From Novacetimonas cocois (GTDB lineage: Bacteria; Pseudomonadota; Alphaproteobacteria; Acetobacterales; Acetobacteraceae): a DNA stretch of 60,754 nt. Both the position numbers and the translations under genes were made by a program. Within the stretch, counting starts at the first letter, position 1. Each line of letters opens with the position of its first letter. Shown piece by piece: positions 45,325-54,158 of this stretch. Under the pieces are notes generated by a model, which saw nothing but the letters and a program-made list of their open reading frames with translations, was not told the origin of the DNA and did no database searches. The stretch spans positions 1 through 60,754 of the forward strand of contig NZ_QEXL01000020.1 of the NCBI RefSeq assembly GCF_003311635.1. The letters run 5' to 3'.

Positions 45325-46806
45325 ATGACCGCACTCAATACTACGTCCCTGCCCCATCTGCCGCCGAACATCGCCACTCCCGCCTATGACCGTGCAAAAG
45401 TCACGCCGGGAATCGCGCATCTGAGCGTCGGCAATTTCCATCGCGCGCATGAGGCGGTCTATGTGGATCACGTCCTGGCGCGGCCGGGGCAGTCCGACTG
45501 GGGCATCGTCGGGATCGGCCTGATGGAAAGCCCGTCCGAAAAAGCCAAGGCGGACGCGATGAAGGCGCAGGACTGCCTTTACTCCCTGACCGAATGCGCC
45601 CCTGACGCCCCCGATACGGTCCGTGTCATCGGCTCCATCGTCGAATATGTCTATGGACCGGCGGACCGCGCCGCCGTGATCGAGCGGCTGGCCGATCCGG
45701 CGATCCGGATCGTCAGCATGACGATTACCGAAGGCGGTTATTACGTCGATGAAAACGGGCACTTTCCGATCGACCTGCCCTTCATTGCCGAGGACCTGAA
45801 ACGTGCCGTGCCCCAGACCGCCTTTGGCGTGCTGACCGAGGCGCTTCGCCTGCGGCGCGACCGGGGCGTCGGCCCGTTCACCGTCCTGTCGTGCGACAAC
45901 CTGCCGCAGAACGGCCATATCGCGCGCACCGCCGTCCTGACATGGGCAAAAGCCCGCGACGCGGCGCTGGCGCAGTGGATGGAAGCAAACGTGACCTTCC
46001 CCTGCACCATGGTTGACCGGATCACGCCTGCGGTGCACCCCGACGACGTCCGCCGGCTGGATGCCGCCAGTGGCCTGGATGATCGCATCCCCGTTTTCTG
46101 CGAGGATTTCATCCAGTGGGTCATCGAGGACAAATTCTGCGCCGGGCGCCCCGAATTCGATGCGGTTGGCGTGCAGTTCACCGATAACGTCCATCCCTAT
46201 GAGGAAGTGAAGCTGCGGATGCTCAACGCCTCCCATTCGCTTCTGGGGCTGTCGGGCGTGCTGTCGGGATACCGTATCGTCAGCGATATCATGGAGGACG
46301 TGAACGAGATCGCGCTGGTGGAACGGTATCTGGGATATGACGCGGAACCGTTGCTGACGGCGCCGCCAGGCATGGCGCTGCATGAATATGGCGCGCTGCT
46401 GCTGCGGCGTTTCCGCAATCGCGCCATCAGCGACCAGCTGCTGCGCATTGCCTCCGACAGCACCTCGAAACTGCAGATGTTCGTGCGTGAGACCGCGATG
46501 GGCGTGCTGGGTCAGCATCACAATCCCATCCGCATCGCCTTTTTGATCGCATGCTATCTGGAATATCTGCGCGGGCATGATGACAGCGGCGCGGCCTATA
46601 CGGTGACGGAACCGCACCTGTCGGCAGATGACCGTGCCCTCGCCCTTGATCCGGACGTGAATGCCGGGCTCAGGATGTCGGTGTTTTCTGGCTGGGAACT
46701 GACGGATTCCGAAGATTTCGTCCGTGACTACCGCACGGTCAGGCAGTCGATCCGCACGAACGGAACACGCAGGACGCTGGCTGATATCGTCCTTGCTGCG
46801 GAATAA
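45325..46806 (+). CDS. Mannitol 2-dehydrogenase family polyol/uronate dehydrogenase
   Basis: A long-chain dehydrogenase of 493 residues acting on NAD(P) with polyols or hexuronates. The N-terminal GIAHLSVGNFHRAHEAVYVDHVL includes the cofactor fold start; TITEGGYYVD and SCDNLPQNG are conserved. The catalytic K-x4-N-x2-H is exact in EEVKLRMLNASHSLLG (about residue 298). Mannitol 2-dehydrogenase (mannitol to fructose) is the best guess for this lineage; fructuronate or arabinitol dehydrogenase are close relatives. A strong terminator-like hairpin follows. Confidence 0.88.
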   Translation: MTALNTTSLPHLPPNIATPAYDRAKVTPGIAHLSVGNFHRAHEAVYVDHVLARPGQSDWGIVGIGLMESPSEKAKADAMKAQDCLYSLTECAPDAPDTVRVIGSIVEYVYGPADRAAVIERLADPAIRIVSMTITEGGYYVDENGHFPIDLPFIAEDLKRAVPQTAFGVLTEALRLRRDRGVGPFTVLSCDNLPQNGHIARTAVLTWAKARDAALAQWMEANVTFPCTMVDRITPAVHPDDVRRLDAASGLDDRIPVFCEDFIQWVIEDKFCAGRPEFDAVGVQFTDNVHPYEEVKLRMLNASHSLLGLSGVLSGYRIVSDIMEDVNEIALVERYLGYDAEPLLTAPPGMALHEYGALLLRRFRNRAISDQLLRIASDSTSKLQMFVRETAMGVLGQHHNPIRIAFLIACYLEYLRGHDDSGAAYTVTEPHLSADDRALALDPDVNAGLRMSVFSGWELTDSEDFVRDYRTVRQSIRTNGTRRTLADIVLAAE

Positions 46807-46843
46807 TCTCCCTTCCTCCCCCTGCAGCATCGCGCTTTCCCGC

Positions 46844-46871
46844 CCTTCCGCCATCATCGCATGGCGGAAGG
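46844..46871 (+). terminator. Terminator hairpin after the mannitol dehydrogenase
   Basis: CCTTCCGCCAT and ATGGCGGAAGG form a perfect 11-bp stem with a 6-base loop, 37 bases past the stop. No T-run follows; a TTGACA just beyond it (46874-46879) might be a -35 element for the next gene. Confidence 0.6.
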
Positions 46872-46979
46872 CGTTGACACGTCATTGTCAGAAATAACTT
46901 CTTGACGCCGGGCCGTTTTATAAGCTGTCTCCTGAAAAAGCCGTCTTTCGCCACAGCTTCGCTTCAATTCAGGAACACT

Positions 46980-49346
46980 ATGAATATATTTTCTCGCTTT
47001 GGGCCCACCCTCCTGATCGCCATCGCCATATGCGCGATATCCGGCCTTTATGTATTGGGAGGGGGAATCTGGCTGGGTCTGCTGGGCGGCTCGTTCTATT
47101 ACATGATCGCGGGCGTCGCCCTGCTGGTGACGGCATTCCTGCTGCTGCGTGGCCGGCAGGAAGCGCTCATCGTTTATGCGATCTTCCTGATCGGCACGAT
47201 GGTCTGGGCCGTCAGCGAGGTCGGTTTCGATTTCTGGGCGCTGGCGCCGCGCGGTGACATCCTTGTCCCGATCGGCATCCTGCTCCTGCTGCCTGCGGTG
47301 ACGCGTCACCTCGGCCCGCCGGGCAACGCCGGCCGCTTCTCCCTTGGCGCGGCCGTCGTGGCGGCGATTGTCGTCGTCGTGGTTGCCCTGACGCAGGATC
47401 CGCAGGATGTCGCGGGCGCGCTCCCCCCCGTGGCGCAGAACGCCCCGACGCCCGGCGATGCGGGCGAAATGCCGGACGAGGACTGGCAGGCCTATGGCCG
47501 TACGGAATTCGGCGACCGCTTTTCCCCGCTCAAACAGATTACGCCCGCCAATGTCAGCAAGCTGAAAGTGGCATGGACCTTCCGCACTGGCGACATGCGC
47601 GGTCCGGGCGATCCGGGCGAAACGACGGATGAAGTCACGCCGATCAAGATCCGCGATACGGTCTATCTCTGCTCCCCGCACCAGATCCTCTTCGCGCTGG
47701 ATGCGGCAACCGGCAAGATGCGGTGGAAATTCGATCCGAAAATCGTCCACAACCCCACCTTCCAGCATCTGACCTGCCGTGGTGTTTCCTATCACGAGGC
47801 CAAGGCTGACGATGCGGCCGCGCCCACCGAATGCGCACAGCGCATTTTCCTGCCCACCAACGATGGACGCCTGTTCGCGCTTGACGCCCATAGTGGGGAG
47901 CGGTGCCATGGCTTTGGCAATGACGGCGAAATCGACCTGAAGGATGGCATGACCGTCAAAACGGCGGGCTTTTACGAACCGACCTCGCCGCCGGTGGTGA
48001 CGGACACCATGGTCATCGTCTCCGGCGCGGTGACGGACAACTATTCCACGAATGAACCTTCTGGCGTGACCCGTGGCTTCGACGTCAATACGGGCGAGCT
48101 GAAATGGGCGTTCGATCCGGGCAACCCCGATCCGAACGAAATGCCGTCGGAACAGCATCATTTCGTGCCGAATTCGCCCAATTCCTGGATCACGGCGTCC
48201 TATGACCCGAAACTGGACCTGGTCTATATCCCGATGGGCGTCCAGACCCCCGACATCTGGGGCGGCAACCGCAATGCCGATGCGGAACGGTATGCCAGTT
48301 CCATCGTCGCGCTGAATGCCTCCACCGGCAAGCTGGCCTGGAGCTACCAGACCGTCCATCATGATCTGTGGGACATGGACATCCCCTCCCAGCCCAGTCT
48401 GGTGGACATCCGCAATGCGGAAGGGGAAATCATCCCCACCCTGTATGCCCCGGCCAAGACCGGCAACATTTTCGTGCTGGACCGTCGCAATGGCAAGCTG
48501 GTGGTGCCCGCGCCCGAACGTCCGGTCCCGCAGGGTGCCGCGCCAGGCGACCATCTGTCGGCAACGCAGCCCTTCTCCGAACTCACCTTCCGTCCCAAGA
48601 AGAACCTGACGGACGCCGACATGTGGGGCGGCACGATGTTCGATCAGCTGATCTGCCGCATCATGTTCCACCAGCTGCGTTACGAGGGACCGTTCACGCC
48701 GCCTTCGCTCCAGGGCACGCTGGTGTTCCCCGGCAATCTTGGCATGTTCGAATGGGGTGGCCTGGCGGTCGATCCGGTCCGGCAGGTCGCGATCGCCAAC
48801 CCGATCGCCATTCCGTTCGTCTCCACCCTGATCCCGCGTGGCCCGAACAACCCCGCGACACCTGACAAATCCCTGCCCTCGGGCAGCGAAAGTGGCGTGC
48901 AGCCCCAGTTCGGCGCCCCCTTTGGCGTTGACCTGCACCCGTTCCTGTCGCCGCTGGGCCTGCCCTGCAAGCAGCCGGCATGGGGCTACATGTCGGGCAT
49001 CGACCTGCGCACCAACAAGATCGTGTGGAAGCACCGCAATGGCACGATCCGTGACAGTGCGCCGCTGCCGCTGCCGTTCAAGATGGGCGTGCCCAGCCTT
49101 GGCGGCCCGCTGACCACCGCCGGTGGCGTGGCGTTCCTGACCTCGACGCTGGATTATTACATCCGCGCCTATGATGTCACGACGGGACAGCAGCTGTGGC
49201 AGGATCGCCTGCCCGCCGGCGGACAGTCCACGCCGATGAGCTATTCCGTCAATGGACGGCAGTTCATCGTGACGGCCGATGGCGGCCATGGATCGTTCGG
49301 CACGAAGCTGGGCGATTACGTGGTGGCCTACAGCCTGCCGGAATAA
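46980..49346 (+). CDS. gcd: PQQ-dependent membrane-bound glucose dehydrogenase
   Basis: Oxidises glucose in the periplasm to gluconolactone and passes electrons to ubiquinone. Residues 1-140 carry five hydrophobic membrane helices. Then a propeller domain: EDWQAYGRTEFGDRFSPLKQITPANVSKLKVAWTFRTG, ALDAATGKMRWKFDP, HHDLWDMDIPSQPSLVD, and GTLVFPGNLGMFEWGGLAVDP. The length of 788 residues matches Gcd. Related membrane quinoproteins (quinate, inositol or sorbitol-type dehydrogenases) share the layout, so glucose specificity is likely but not proven. ATG 46980 has AGGAA upstream. Confidence 0.88.
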   Translation: MNIFSRFGPTLLIAIAICAISGLYVLGGGIWLGLLGGSFYYMIAGVALLVTAFLLLRGRQEALIVYAIFLIGTMVWAVSEVGFDFWALAPRGDILVPIGILLLLPAVTRHLGPPGNAGRFSLGAAVVAAIVVVVVALTQDPQDVAGALPPVAQNAPTPGDAGEMPDEDWQAYGRTEFGDRFSPLKQITPANVSKLKVAWTFRTGDMRGPGDPGETTDEVTPIKIRDTVYLCSPHQILFALDAATGKMRWKFDPKIVHNPTFQHLTCRGVSYHEAKADDAAAPTECAQRIFLPTNDGRLFALDAHSGERCHGFGNDGEIDLKDGMTVKTAGFYEPTSPPVVTDTMVIVSGAVTDNYSTNEPSGVTRGFDVNTGELKWAFDPGNPDPNEMPSEQHHFVPNSPNSWITASYDPKLDLVYIPMGVQTPDIWGGNRNADAERYASSIVALNASTGKLAWSYQTVHHDLWDMDIPSQPSLVDIRNAEGEIIPTLYAPAKTGNIFVLDRRNGKLVVPAPERPVPQGAAPGDHLSATQPFSELTFRPKKNLTDADMWGGTMFDQLICRIMFHQLRYEGPFTPPSLQGTLVFPGNLGMFEWGGLAVDPVRQVAIANPIAIPFVSTLIPRGPNNPATPDKSLPSGSESGVQPQFGAPFGVDLHPFLSPLGLPCKQPAWGYMSGIDLRTNKIVWKHRNGTIRDSAPLPLPFKMGVPSLGGPLTTAGGVAFLTSTLDYYIRAYDVTTGQQLWQDRLPAGGQSTPMSYSVNGRQFIVTADGGHGSFGTKLGDYVVAYSLPE

Positions 49347-49363
49347 GATCAGGCGAAAAAAAC

Positions 49364-49385
49364 GGGGCGGCATTCGTGTCGCCCC
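49364..49385. terminator. UUCG-loop terminator after gcd
   Basis: GGGGCGGCA-TTCG-TGTCGCCCC is a 9-bp stem (one G-U) closed by a TTCG tetraloop, 17 bases beyond the gcd stop. The T-run required for intrinsic termination (seven As on the plus strand) is on the minus-strand side, so it would be strongest for leftward transcripts, yet it probably also ends gcd. Confidence 0.65.
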
Positions 49386-49776
49386 AGCTTGACCGGCCGG
49401 GCCATGTCTGTATATAAGCGGATATAGACACAGTTCGTGGAAGATTATTTCCAGCCCACGTCCCTGCGCCCCATCCGCCAGCAGGCCCCTGTAATCGCCA
49501 CTTATTCAGGCTTTTACAGATTTTCTCCTATGGGGATTAAAAATCCAAATAAGTCTTATCAGCGTTTTCATCTTACGTTGGATGGAAGCCCTTGATTAGG
49601 AAACAGAAGACTTACTGTCCGCCGCGAGGGCGACGCCATGACGCGTCAGCGCCGATCCGGTGCCGGAAATCAATGTGCAACGGCACGTCGATTTCATTGT
49701 TTCTGAAGACGTAGCGCCGAAACTCGGGGCGGATGATACGGGGTGATATGATGACTTTCACAACCGCGAGAACATC
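49386..49776. other. Region upstream of the aldehyde dehydrogenase operon
   Basis: About 390 bases without a supportable gene. It contains ACTTATT (49500-49506) and AATAAGT (49548-49554) as an inverted repeat with an AT-rich interior, and a TATATAAG-like stretch near 49412. The operon promoter should lie here. Confidence 0.45.
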
Positions 49777-51105
49777 GTGATTAAACGCATTGCAGCAGCG
49801 ATTGTGGGAATCGGTGTCGCCGGAGGCGTCGGATTCCTTGCTTACGCGTGGTATCCGGAGATTGCTCCGGTTGCTCCGCCTCCTCCCTCAGCCTTCAGCA
49901 AGGCCCAGATCGAGCACGGGCGCATCCTTGCGGCCGGTGGCTACTGTGCCGAGTGCCATACGCGCACCGACGGCAAGCGTGGCGTGGAACTGGCGGGCGA
50001 TTACAAGATGGACACGCCTTTTGGCGCCATCTTCTCCTCCAACATCACGCCCGACCCGGAAACCGGGATCGGCCACTGGTCCGAAGCGGCGTTCAAGCGT
50101 GCGATGCGCAAGGGTATCTCGCGCGATGGAACGCAGCTTTTCCCTGCCTTCCCGTTCGACCATTTCACACACATGACGGATCAGGACATCGACGATGTCT
50201 ATGCCTTCCTCATGACGCGGGAGCCGGTCCATTCGGTCAAGCGCGACAATACGGTTGCCTTCCCCTTCAACATCCGCCTGGAGCAGGCCGGCTGGAAGCT
50301 TCTGTTCCTGCATGAAGGTCCGCTGAAGAACAATTCGGCCAAGGATGCCGAATGGAACCGTGGCGCCTATCTGGCGGAGGGGCTGAGCCACTGCTCCGCA
50401 TGTCATACGCCGCGCAACGCGATGGGCGCGGAAAAGAGCAGCGCTCCCTATGACGGCGCGCCGGTGGACAACTGGATCGCCCCGCCGCTTAACGAACACA
50501 ATCCCACCCCGGTCGTCTGGACCGAGGATGAGTATTTCAAGTACCTGCGCTATGGCTCTGCCCCGCTGCATGGCAGCGCCGCCGGTCCCATGTCGCCTGT
50601 CGTCCATGGCGGCCTGAGCGAAATGCCCGAATCCGACGTGCATGCGATCGCGCATTACCTGGCGGATATCGACAAGGCATCCACCCGCGTCAGCCAGGAT
50701 CCGCAGGCCATTGCATGGGCCATGAAGGCCTCCATGCGTGATCTGGTGGGACCGCAGACGGACCCGAATGCGCGCCTGTATGCCGGCGCCTGCGCCGCGT
50801 GCCATGCCAATGCTGGCCCGCAGCCGGTGGAAGGCCGCCCCGATCTGGCGCTGAACAACGCGCTGTGGCTGGATGAGCCGACCAACCTGTTCCAGGTGAT
50901 CCTGCGTGGAATTGGAACGACGGAAGGTATTTCCACCGTCTCGATGCCCAGTTTCTACCATTCCTTCTCGGATGCGGATCTGGCGCGTCTGGCGGCCTAC
51001 CTGCGCGCCACCCGGACAACCCTGAAACCCTGGACCGACCTTGAGAAGAAAGCCGCTGATGTCCGCAAGACACTGGTTGCCTCTCCTGTCGCCTCTTCGC
51101 ATTGA
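49777..51105 (+). CDS. Triheme cytochrome c subunit of membrane aldehyde dehydrogenase
   Basis: A 442-residue protein with an N-terminal hydrophobic anchor (IAAAIVGIGVAGGVGFLAYAWY) and three CxxCH heme sites: YCAECH (about residue 57), HCSACH (about 207) and ACAACH (about 344). It resembles the electron-transfer subunit of alcohol and gluconate dehydrogenases, but the next two genes place it with the acetic-acid-bacterial aldehyde dehydrogenase complex (AldF-type). It would pass electrons to ubiquinone at the periplasmic face. GTG 49777 is the start. Confidence 0.9.
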   Translation: MIKRIAAAIVGIGVAGGVGFLAYAWYPEIAPVAPPPPSAFSKAQIEHGRILAAGGYCAECHTRTDGKRGVELAGDYKMDTPFGAIFSSNITPDPETGIGHWSEAAFKRAMRKGISRDGTQLFPAFPFDHFTHMTDQDIDDVYAFLMTREPVHSVKRDNTVAFPFNIRLEQAGWKLLFLHEGPLKNNSAKDAEWNRGAYLAEGLSHCSACHTPRNAMGAEKSSAPYDGAPVDNWIAPPLNEHNPTPVVWTEDEYFKYLRYGSAPLHGSAAGPMSPVVHGGLSEMPESDVHAIAHYLADIDKASTRVSQDPQAIAWAMKASMRDLVGPQTDPNARLYAGACAACHANAGPQPVEGRPDLALNNALWLDEPTNLFQVILRGIGTTEGISTVSMPSFYHSFSDADLARLAAYLRATRTTLKPWTDLEKKAADVRKTLVASPVASSH

Positions 51106-51126
51106 GATGAAAGACGGAGCTAGAAC

Positions 51127-51600
51127 ATGACGACCTTTCACCTCAATGGACGGGAAGTAACCGTTGACGTCCCGGAAGATACCCCCCTGCTGTGGGTCAT
51201 CCGTGACGAAGTCGGCCTGACCGGCACGAAGTTCGGCTGTGGCATCGGCATGTGCGGCGCCTGCACCGTGCATATCGGCGGTCGCGCCACGCGTTCGTGC
51301 ATCACGCCCGTCAGCGCCGCCGAAGGTGCCGACATCACCACGATCGAGGGACTCGATCCCGAAGGCAATCACCCCGTCCAGGTTGTCTGGCGGGAATTGC
51401 AGGTGCCCCAGTGCGGTTACTGCCAGTCCGGACAGATCATGCAGGCCGTCAGCCTGCTGAAGGATTATCCCTCCCCCACGGATGAGGAAATCGATGCGGT
51501 CATGGCCGGCAGCCTGTGCCGCTGCATGACCTACATTCGCATACGCGAGGCCATCAAGAAGGCCGCGGCAGCCGCACGCGGAGATTCGTCAAATGGGTAG
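51127..51600 (+). CDS. 2Fe-2S subunit of aldehyde dehydrogenase
   Basis: A 157-residue protein of the xanthine-oxidase small-subunit family. Two [2Fe-2S] sites: the plant-type CGIGMCGAC...C (about residues 38-60) and the C-terminal CGYCQSGQIMQA with GSLCRCMTY (about 98-140). It links the molybdenum centre to the cytochrome. Start ATG 51127 is 21 bases after the cytochrome gene, and its stop overlaps the molybdopterin gene by 8 bases. Confidence 0.93.
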   Translation: MTTFHLNGREVTVDVPEDTPLLWVIRDEVGLTGTKFGCGIGMCGACTVHIGGRATRSCITPVSAAEGADITTIEGLDPEGNHPVQVVWRELQVPQCGYCQSGQIMQAVSLLKDYPSPTDEEIDAVMAGSLCRCMTYIRIREAIKKAAAAARGDSSNG

Positions 51601-53917
51601 ACTGAACCGTTTTCTTACCGGCAAGGGTTCCAGCGCTGGACAGGGCCTCTCCCGGCGCGGCTTCCTTGTCACCTCGCTTGGGGCGGGCGTCATGTTCGGC
51701 TTTGCCCGGCAGGCGTCGGCCAATCAGATTTTCCCGCTTGATAAATCCGGACCCGGGGAAGGCGCGTTCGAACCCACCATCTGGTGTTCGATCGCCCCCG
51801 ATGGGGAAATTACCGTCAACATCATCCGCGCGGAAATGGGCCAGCATATCGGTTCCGCCCTTGCCCGCATCATCGCGGACGAGATGGAAGCTGACTGGGA
51901 AAAGGTCCGTATCAATTACGTTGATACCGATCCCAAATGGGGCCTGATGGTCACCGGCGGAAGCTGGTCCGTATGGATGACGTGGGATGTCTTCCGTCAG
52001 GCGGGCGCGGCGACGCGCACCGCACTGGTGGAGGAAGCCGCGCGGCTGCTGGGCACGACGCCGGACAAATGCACCGTCAGCCAGAGCGTCGTCTCGGCCA
52101 GCAATGGCAAGCAGATCAGCTTTGGCGACATCGTGGCGCAGGGCCATCCCAGCCATTCCTTCACGCCGGAGGAAATGGCGAAGCTGCCGCTCAAGCCCGC
52201 CAGCGAACGCCGCCTGATCGGCAACGCGGAGCTCAAGAAGGCGCTCGACATTCCTTCCAAGACCACGGGCGAGGCCATTTACGGCATCGACGCCAAGGTC
52301 GAAGGCATGGTGTACGCGCGTCCCAAGATGCCGCCCACCCGTTACGGATCCAAGGTGCGTTCGGTGGATGACAGCGAAGCGCGCAAGGTCAAGGGATATA
52401 TCCGTTACCTGAAGATCGAGGATCCGTCCGAGGTCGTTCAGGGATGGGTCGTCGTGCTGGCAAGCAGCTACAGCGCCGCGATCCGCGCGACCGACGCGCT
52501 GAAGGTCGACTGGATCCCCGGCGAAACCGCGCATGTCAGCGAACGCGACATCCAGGATCGCGGTCGCGAGCTGATCAACCACAAGGAAGGCGGCGTTTAC
52601 GTCTTTAACGATGACGGGGTGGATGCGGCTTTTTCCTCCGCCCATACCGTCATGGACAAGGAATATACCTGCGCCTCCGTCCTGCATTACCAGCTGGAAC
52701 CCACGAACGCCCTCGCCTTCGTCAAGGACGGCGTTTATGAAATCCATGCGGGCAACCAGTGGCAGTCACTGATCCTGCCGACCCTGGCAAAGGCGCTGGA
52801 AGTCCCCGAAAGCAAGGTGCTGCTGCGCAGCTATCTGCTGGGCGGTGGTTTCGGGCGTCGCCTGAACGGGGATTACATGATCCCGGCCGCGCTGGCGTCC
52901 AAGGCGCTGGGTGGCAAGCCGGTCAAGCTGATCCTGACGCGTTCGGACGACATGGTATTCGACTCCTTCCGCTCCCCCTCCGTGCAGCGGGTGCGTATGG
53001 CGTTCGATGCCTCCAGCAAGATTACCGCCATGGATTACCAGGCAGCGGCTGGCTGGCCCACGGGCGTCATGGCCGAGGCATTCATGTCCAAGGGCGTGAA
53101 TGACGTGCCTTATGACCAGTTCGCCATCGCGGGCGCCGATCACTGGTACGAAGTCGGTGCGTTCCGTGTTCGCGCGCTGCGTAACGATCTGGCGGAAAAG
53201 ACTTTCCGTCCCGGCTGGCTGCGTTCGGTCAGTCCCGGCTGGACCAGCTGGGGGGTGGAATGCTTCCTTGACGAAGTCGCGCATGCCCAGAAAAAGGATC
53301 CGGTCCAGTTCCGTCTGGATATCCTGACGGCGACCGGTCGCAACAAGGGCGAGGCCCCCGACGCGGTTGGCGGCGCGTTGCGACAGGCTGCGGTGCTGCG
53401 TCGTCTGGCGGAAAAGGTGAACTGGGGCAAGCAGACGCTTCCCAAGGACACGGCGCTGGGCATCTGCACCACGGCAGGTCAGGAACGCGGCATGCCGACA
53501 TGGATCGCATGCTGTGCGCAGGTGCATGTTGACCGGTCCACCGGCGTGGTGCGGTGTGAAAAGCTGACGATTGTCGTGGATGCAGGCACCGTGGTCGATC
53601 CCGACGGCGCACGCGCGCAGACCGAGGGCGCCGCGCTGTGGGGCCTGAGCATGGTGCTGTTTGAAAATACGGAAATCGTCAACGGGCAGCCGGTTGACCG
53701 GAACCTGAACACCTATACCCCGCTCCGGATTGCCGATACGCCGGAAATGGATATCGAATTCCTGCCCAGCACTGAAAAGCCAATGGGACTGGGTGAACCC
53801 GGAACCACGGTTGTGGGGCCGGCCATTGGCAATGCAATCTTTAACGCGGTAGGCGTCCGCCTGCGCCACATGCCGGTCCGTCCGGCCGATGTGCTGAGGG
53901 GGCTTCAGGGAAGCTGA
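51593..53917 (+). CDS. Molybdopterin-binding large subunit of aldehyde dehydrogenase
   Basis: Catalytic subunit of 774 residues in the isoquinoline-oxidoreductase/aldehyde-dehydrogenase branch of the xanthine oxidase family. The N-terminus has a twin-arginine signal (SRRGFLVTSLGAG) so the folded enzyme is exported. Molybdopterin-contact segments include IRAEMGQHIGSALARIIADEME, GGGFGRR, and the C-terminal LGEPGTTVVGPAIGNAIFNAVG. In acetic acid bacteria this enzyme oxidises acetaldehyde to acetate; nicotinate- or isoquinoline-type substrates are the main alternatives. Confidence 0.88.
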   Translation: MGRLNRFLTGKGSSAGQGLSRRGFLVTSLGAGVMFGFARQASANQIFPLDKSGPGEGAFEPTIWCSIAPDGEITVNIIRAEMGQHIGSALARIIADEMEADWEKVRINYVDTDPKWGLMVTGGSWSVWMTWDVFRQAGAATRTALVEEAARLLGTTPDKCTVSQSVVSASNGKQISFGDIVAQGHPSHSFTPEEMAKLPLKPASERRLIGNAELKKALDIPSKTTGEAIYGIDAKVEGMVYARPKMPPTRYGSKVRSVDDSEARKVKGYIRYLKIEDPSEVVQGWVVVLASSYSAAIRATDALKVDWIPGETAHVSERDIQDRGRELINHKEGGVYVFNDDGVDAAFSSAHTVMDKEYTCASVLHYQLEPTNALAFVKDGVYEIHAGNQWQSLILPTLAKALEVPESKVLLRSYLLGGGFGRRLNGDYMIPAALASKALGGKPVKLILTRSDDMVFDSFRSPSVQRVRMAFDASSKITAMDYQAAAGWPTGVMAEAFMSKGVNDVPYDQFAIAGADHWYEVGAFRVRALRNDLAEKTFRPGWLRSVSPGWTSWGVECFLDEVAHAQKKDPVQFRLDILTATGRNKGEAPDAVGGALRQAAVLRRLAEKVNWGKQTLPKDTALGICTTAGQERGMPTWIACCAQVHVDRSTGVVRCEKLTIVVDAGTVVDPDGARAQTEGAALWGLSMVLFENTEIVNGQPVDRNLNTYTPLRIADTPEMDIEFLPSTEKPMGLGEPGTTVVGPAIGNAIFNAVGVRLRHMPVRPADVLRGLQGS

Positions 53918-53945
53918 CGGCTTTCCTGAAATAACCCACCATCCG

Positions 53946-53980
53946 GAACGGGCCTGTCGCACCATGCGTCAGGCCCGTTC
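53946..53980 (+). terminator. Terminator hairpin after the aldehyde dehydrogenase operon
   Basis: GAACGGGCCTG and CAGGCCCGTTC form a perfect 11-bp stem with a 13-base loop, 28 bases past the last stop. It is followed by TGATTC with no long T-run. Confidence 0.65.
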
Positions 53981-54002
53981 TGATTCAGGGCCGGTCCCCC
54001 AA

Positions 54003-54158
54003 GAGACTGTTTGAAAAGGCCAGGCCGATAACACCCTGAAATTATAAAAGTTTTTGGTGAAGCTTTTGCAAAAGCTTCAAAGAACGTCGCCGCTTTGAAA
54101 AAAGCCGACACCCAAAAACTTTTGTCGTTTTATCAAGAAGTTATTTTCAAACAGTCTC
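54003..54158. mobile_element. MITE-like 156-bp element with 15-bp terminal inverted repeats
   Basis: Both ends carry the same sequence GAGACTGTTTGAAAA, exactly inverted (54003-54017 and 54144-54158). The interior is AT-rich with a palindromic AAGCTTTTGCAAAAGCTT near 54060 and no transposase. A degenerate internal copy sits at 27.1-27.2 kb. No clear target-site duplication is visible. Likely a non-autonomous derivative of an insertion sequence, but its parent is not in the window. The right end overlaps the 3' end of the neighbouring transferase gene. Confidence 0.75.

Noticed and set aside
46854-49373. 839-residue minus-strand frame
   Set aside because: Antisense of the glucose dehydrogenase gene, an effect of high GC third positions.
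53905-54111. Short minus-strand frame with AFAKASPKTFIISG-type sequence
   Set aside because: It lies inside the repeat element, which also occurs in decayed form at 27.1 kb; the frame follows from the repeat and has no independent support.
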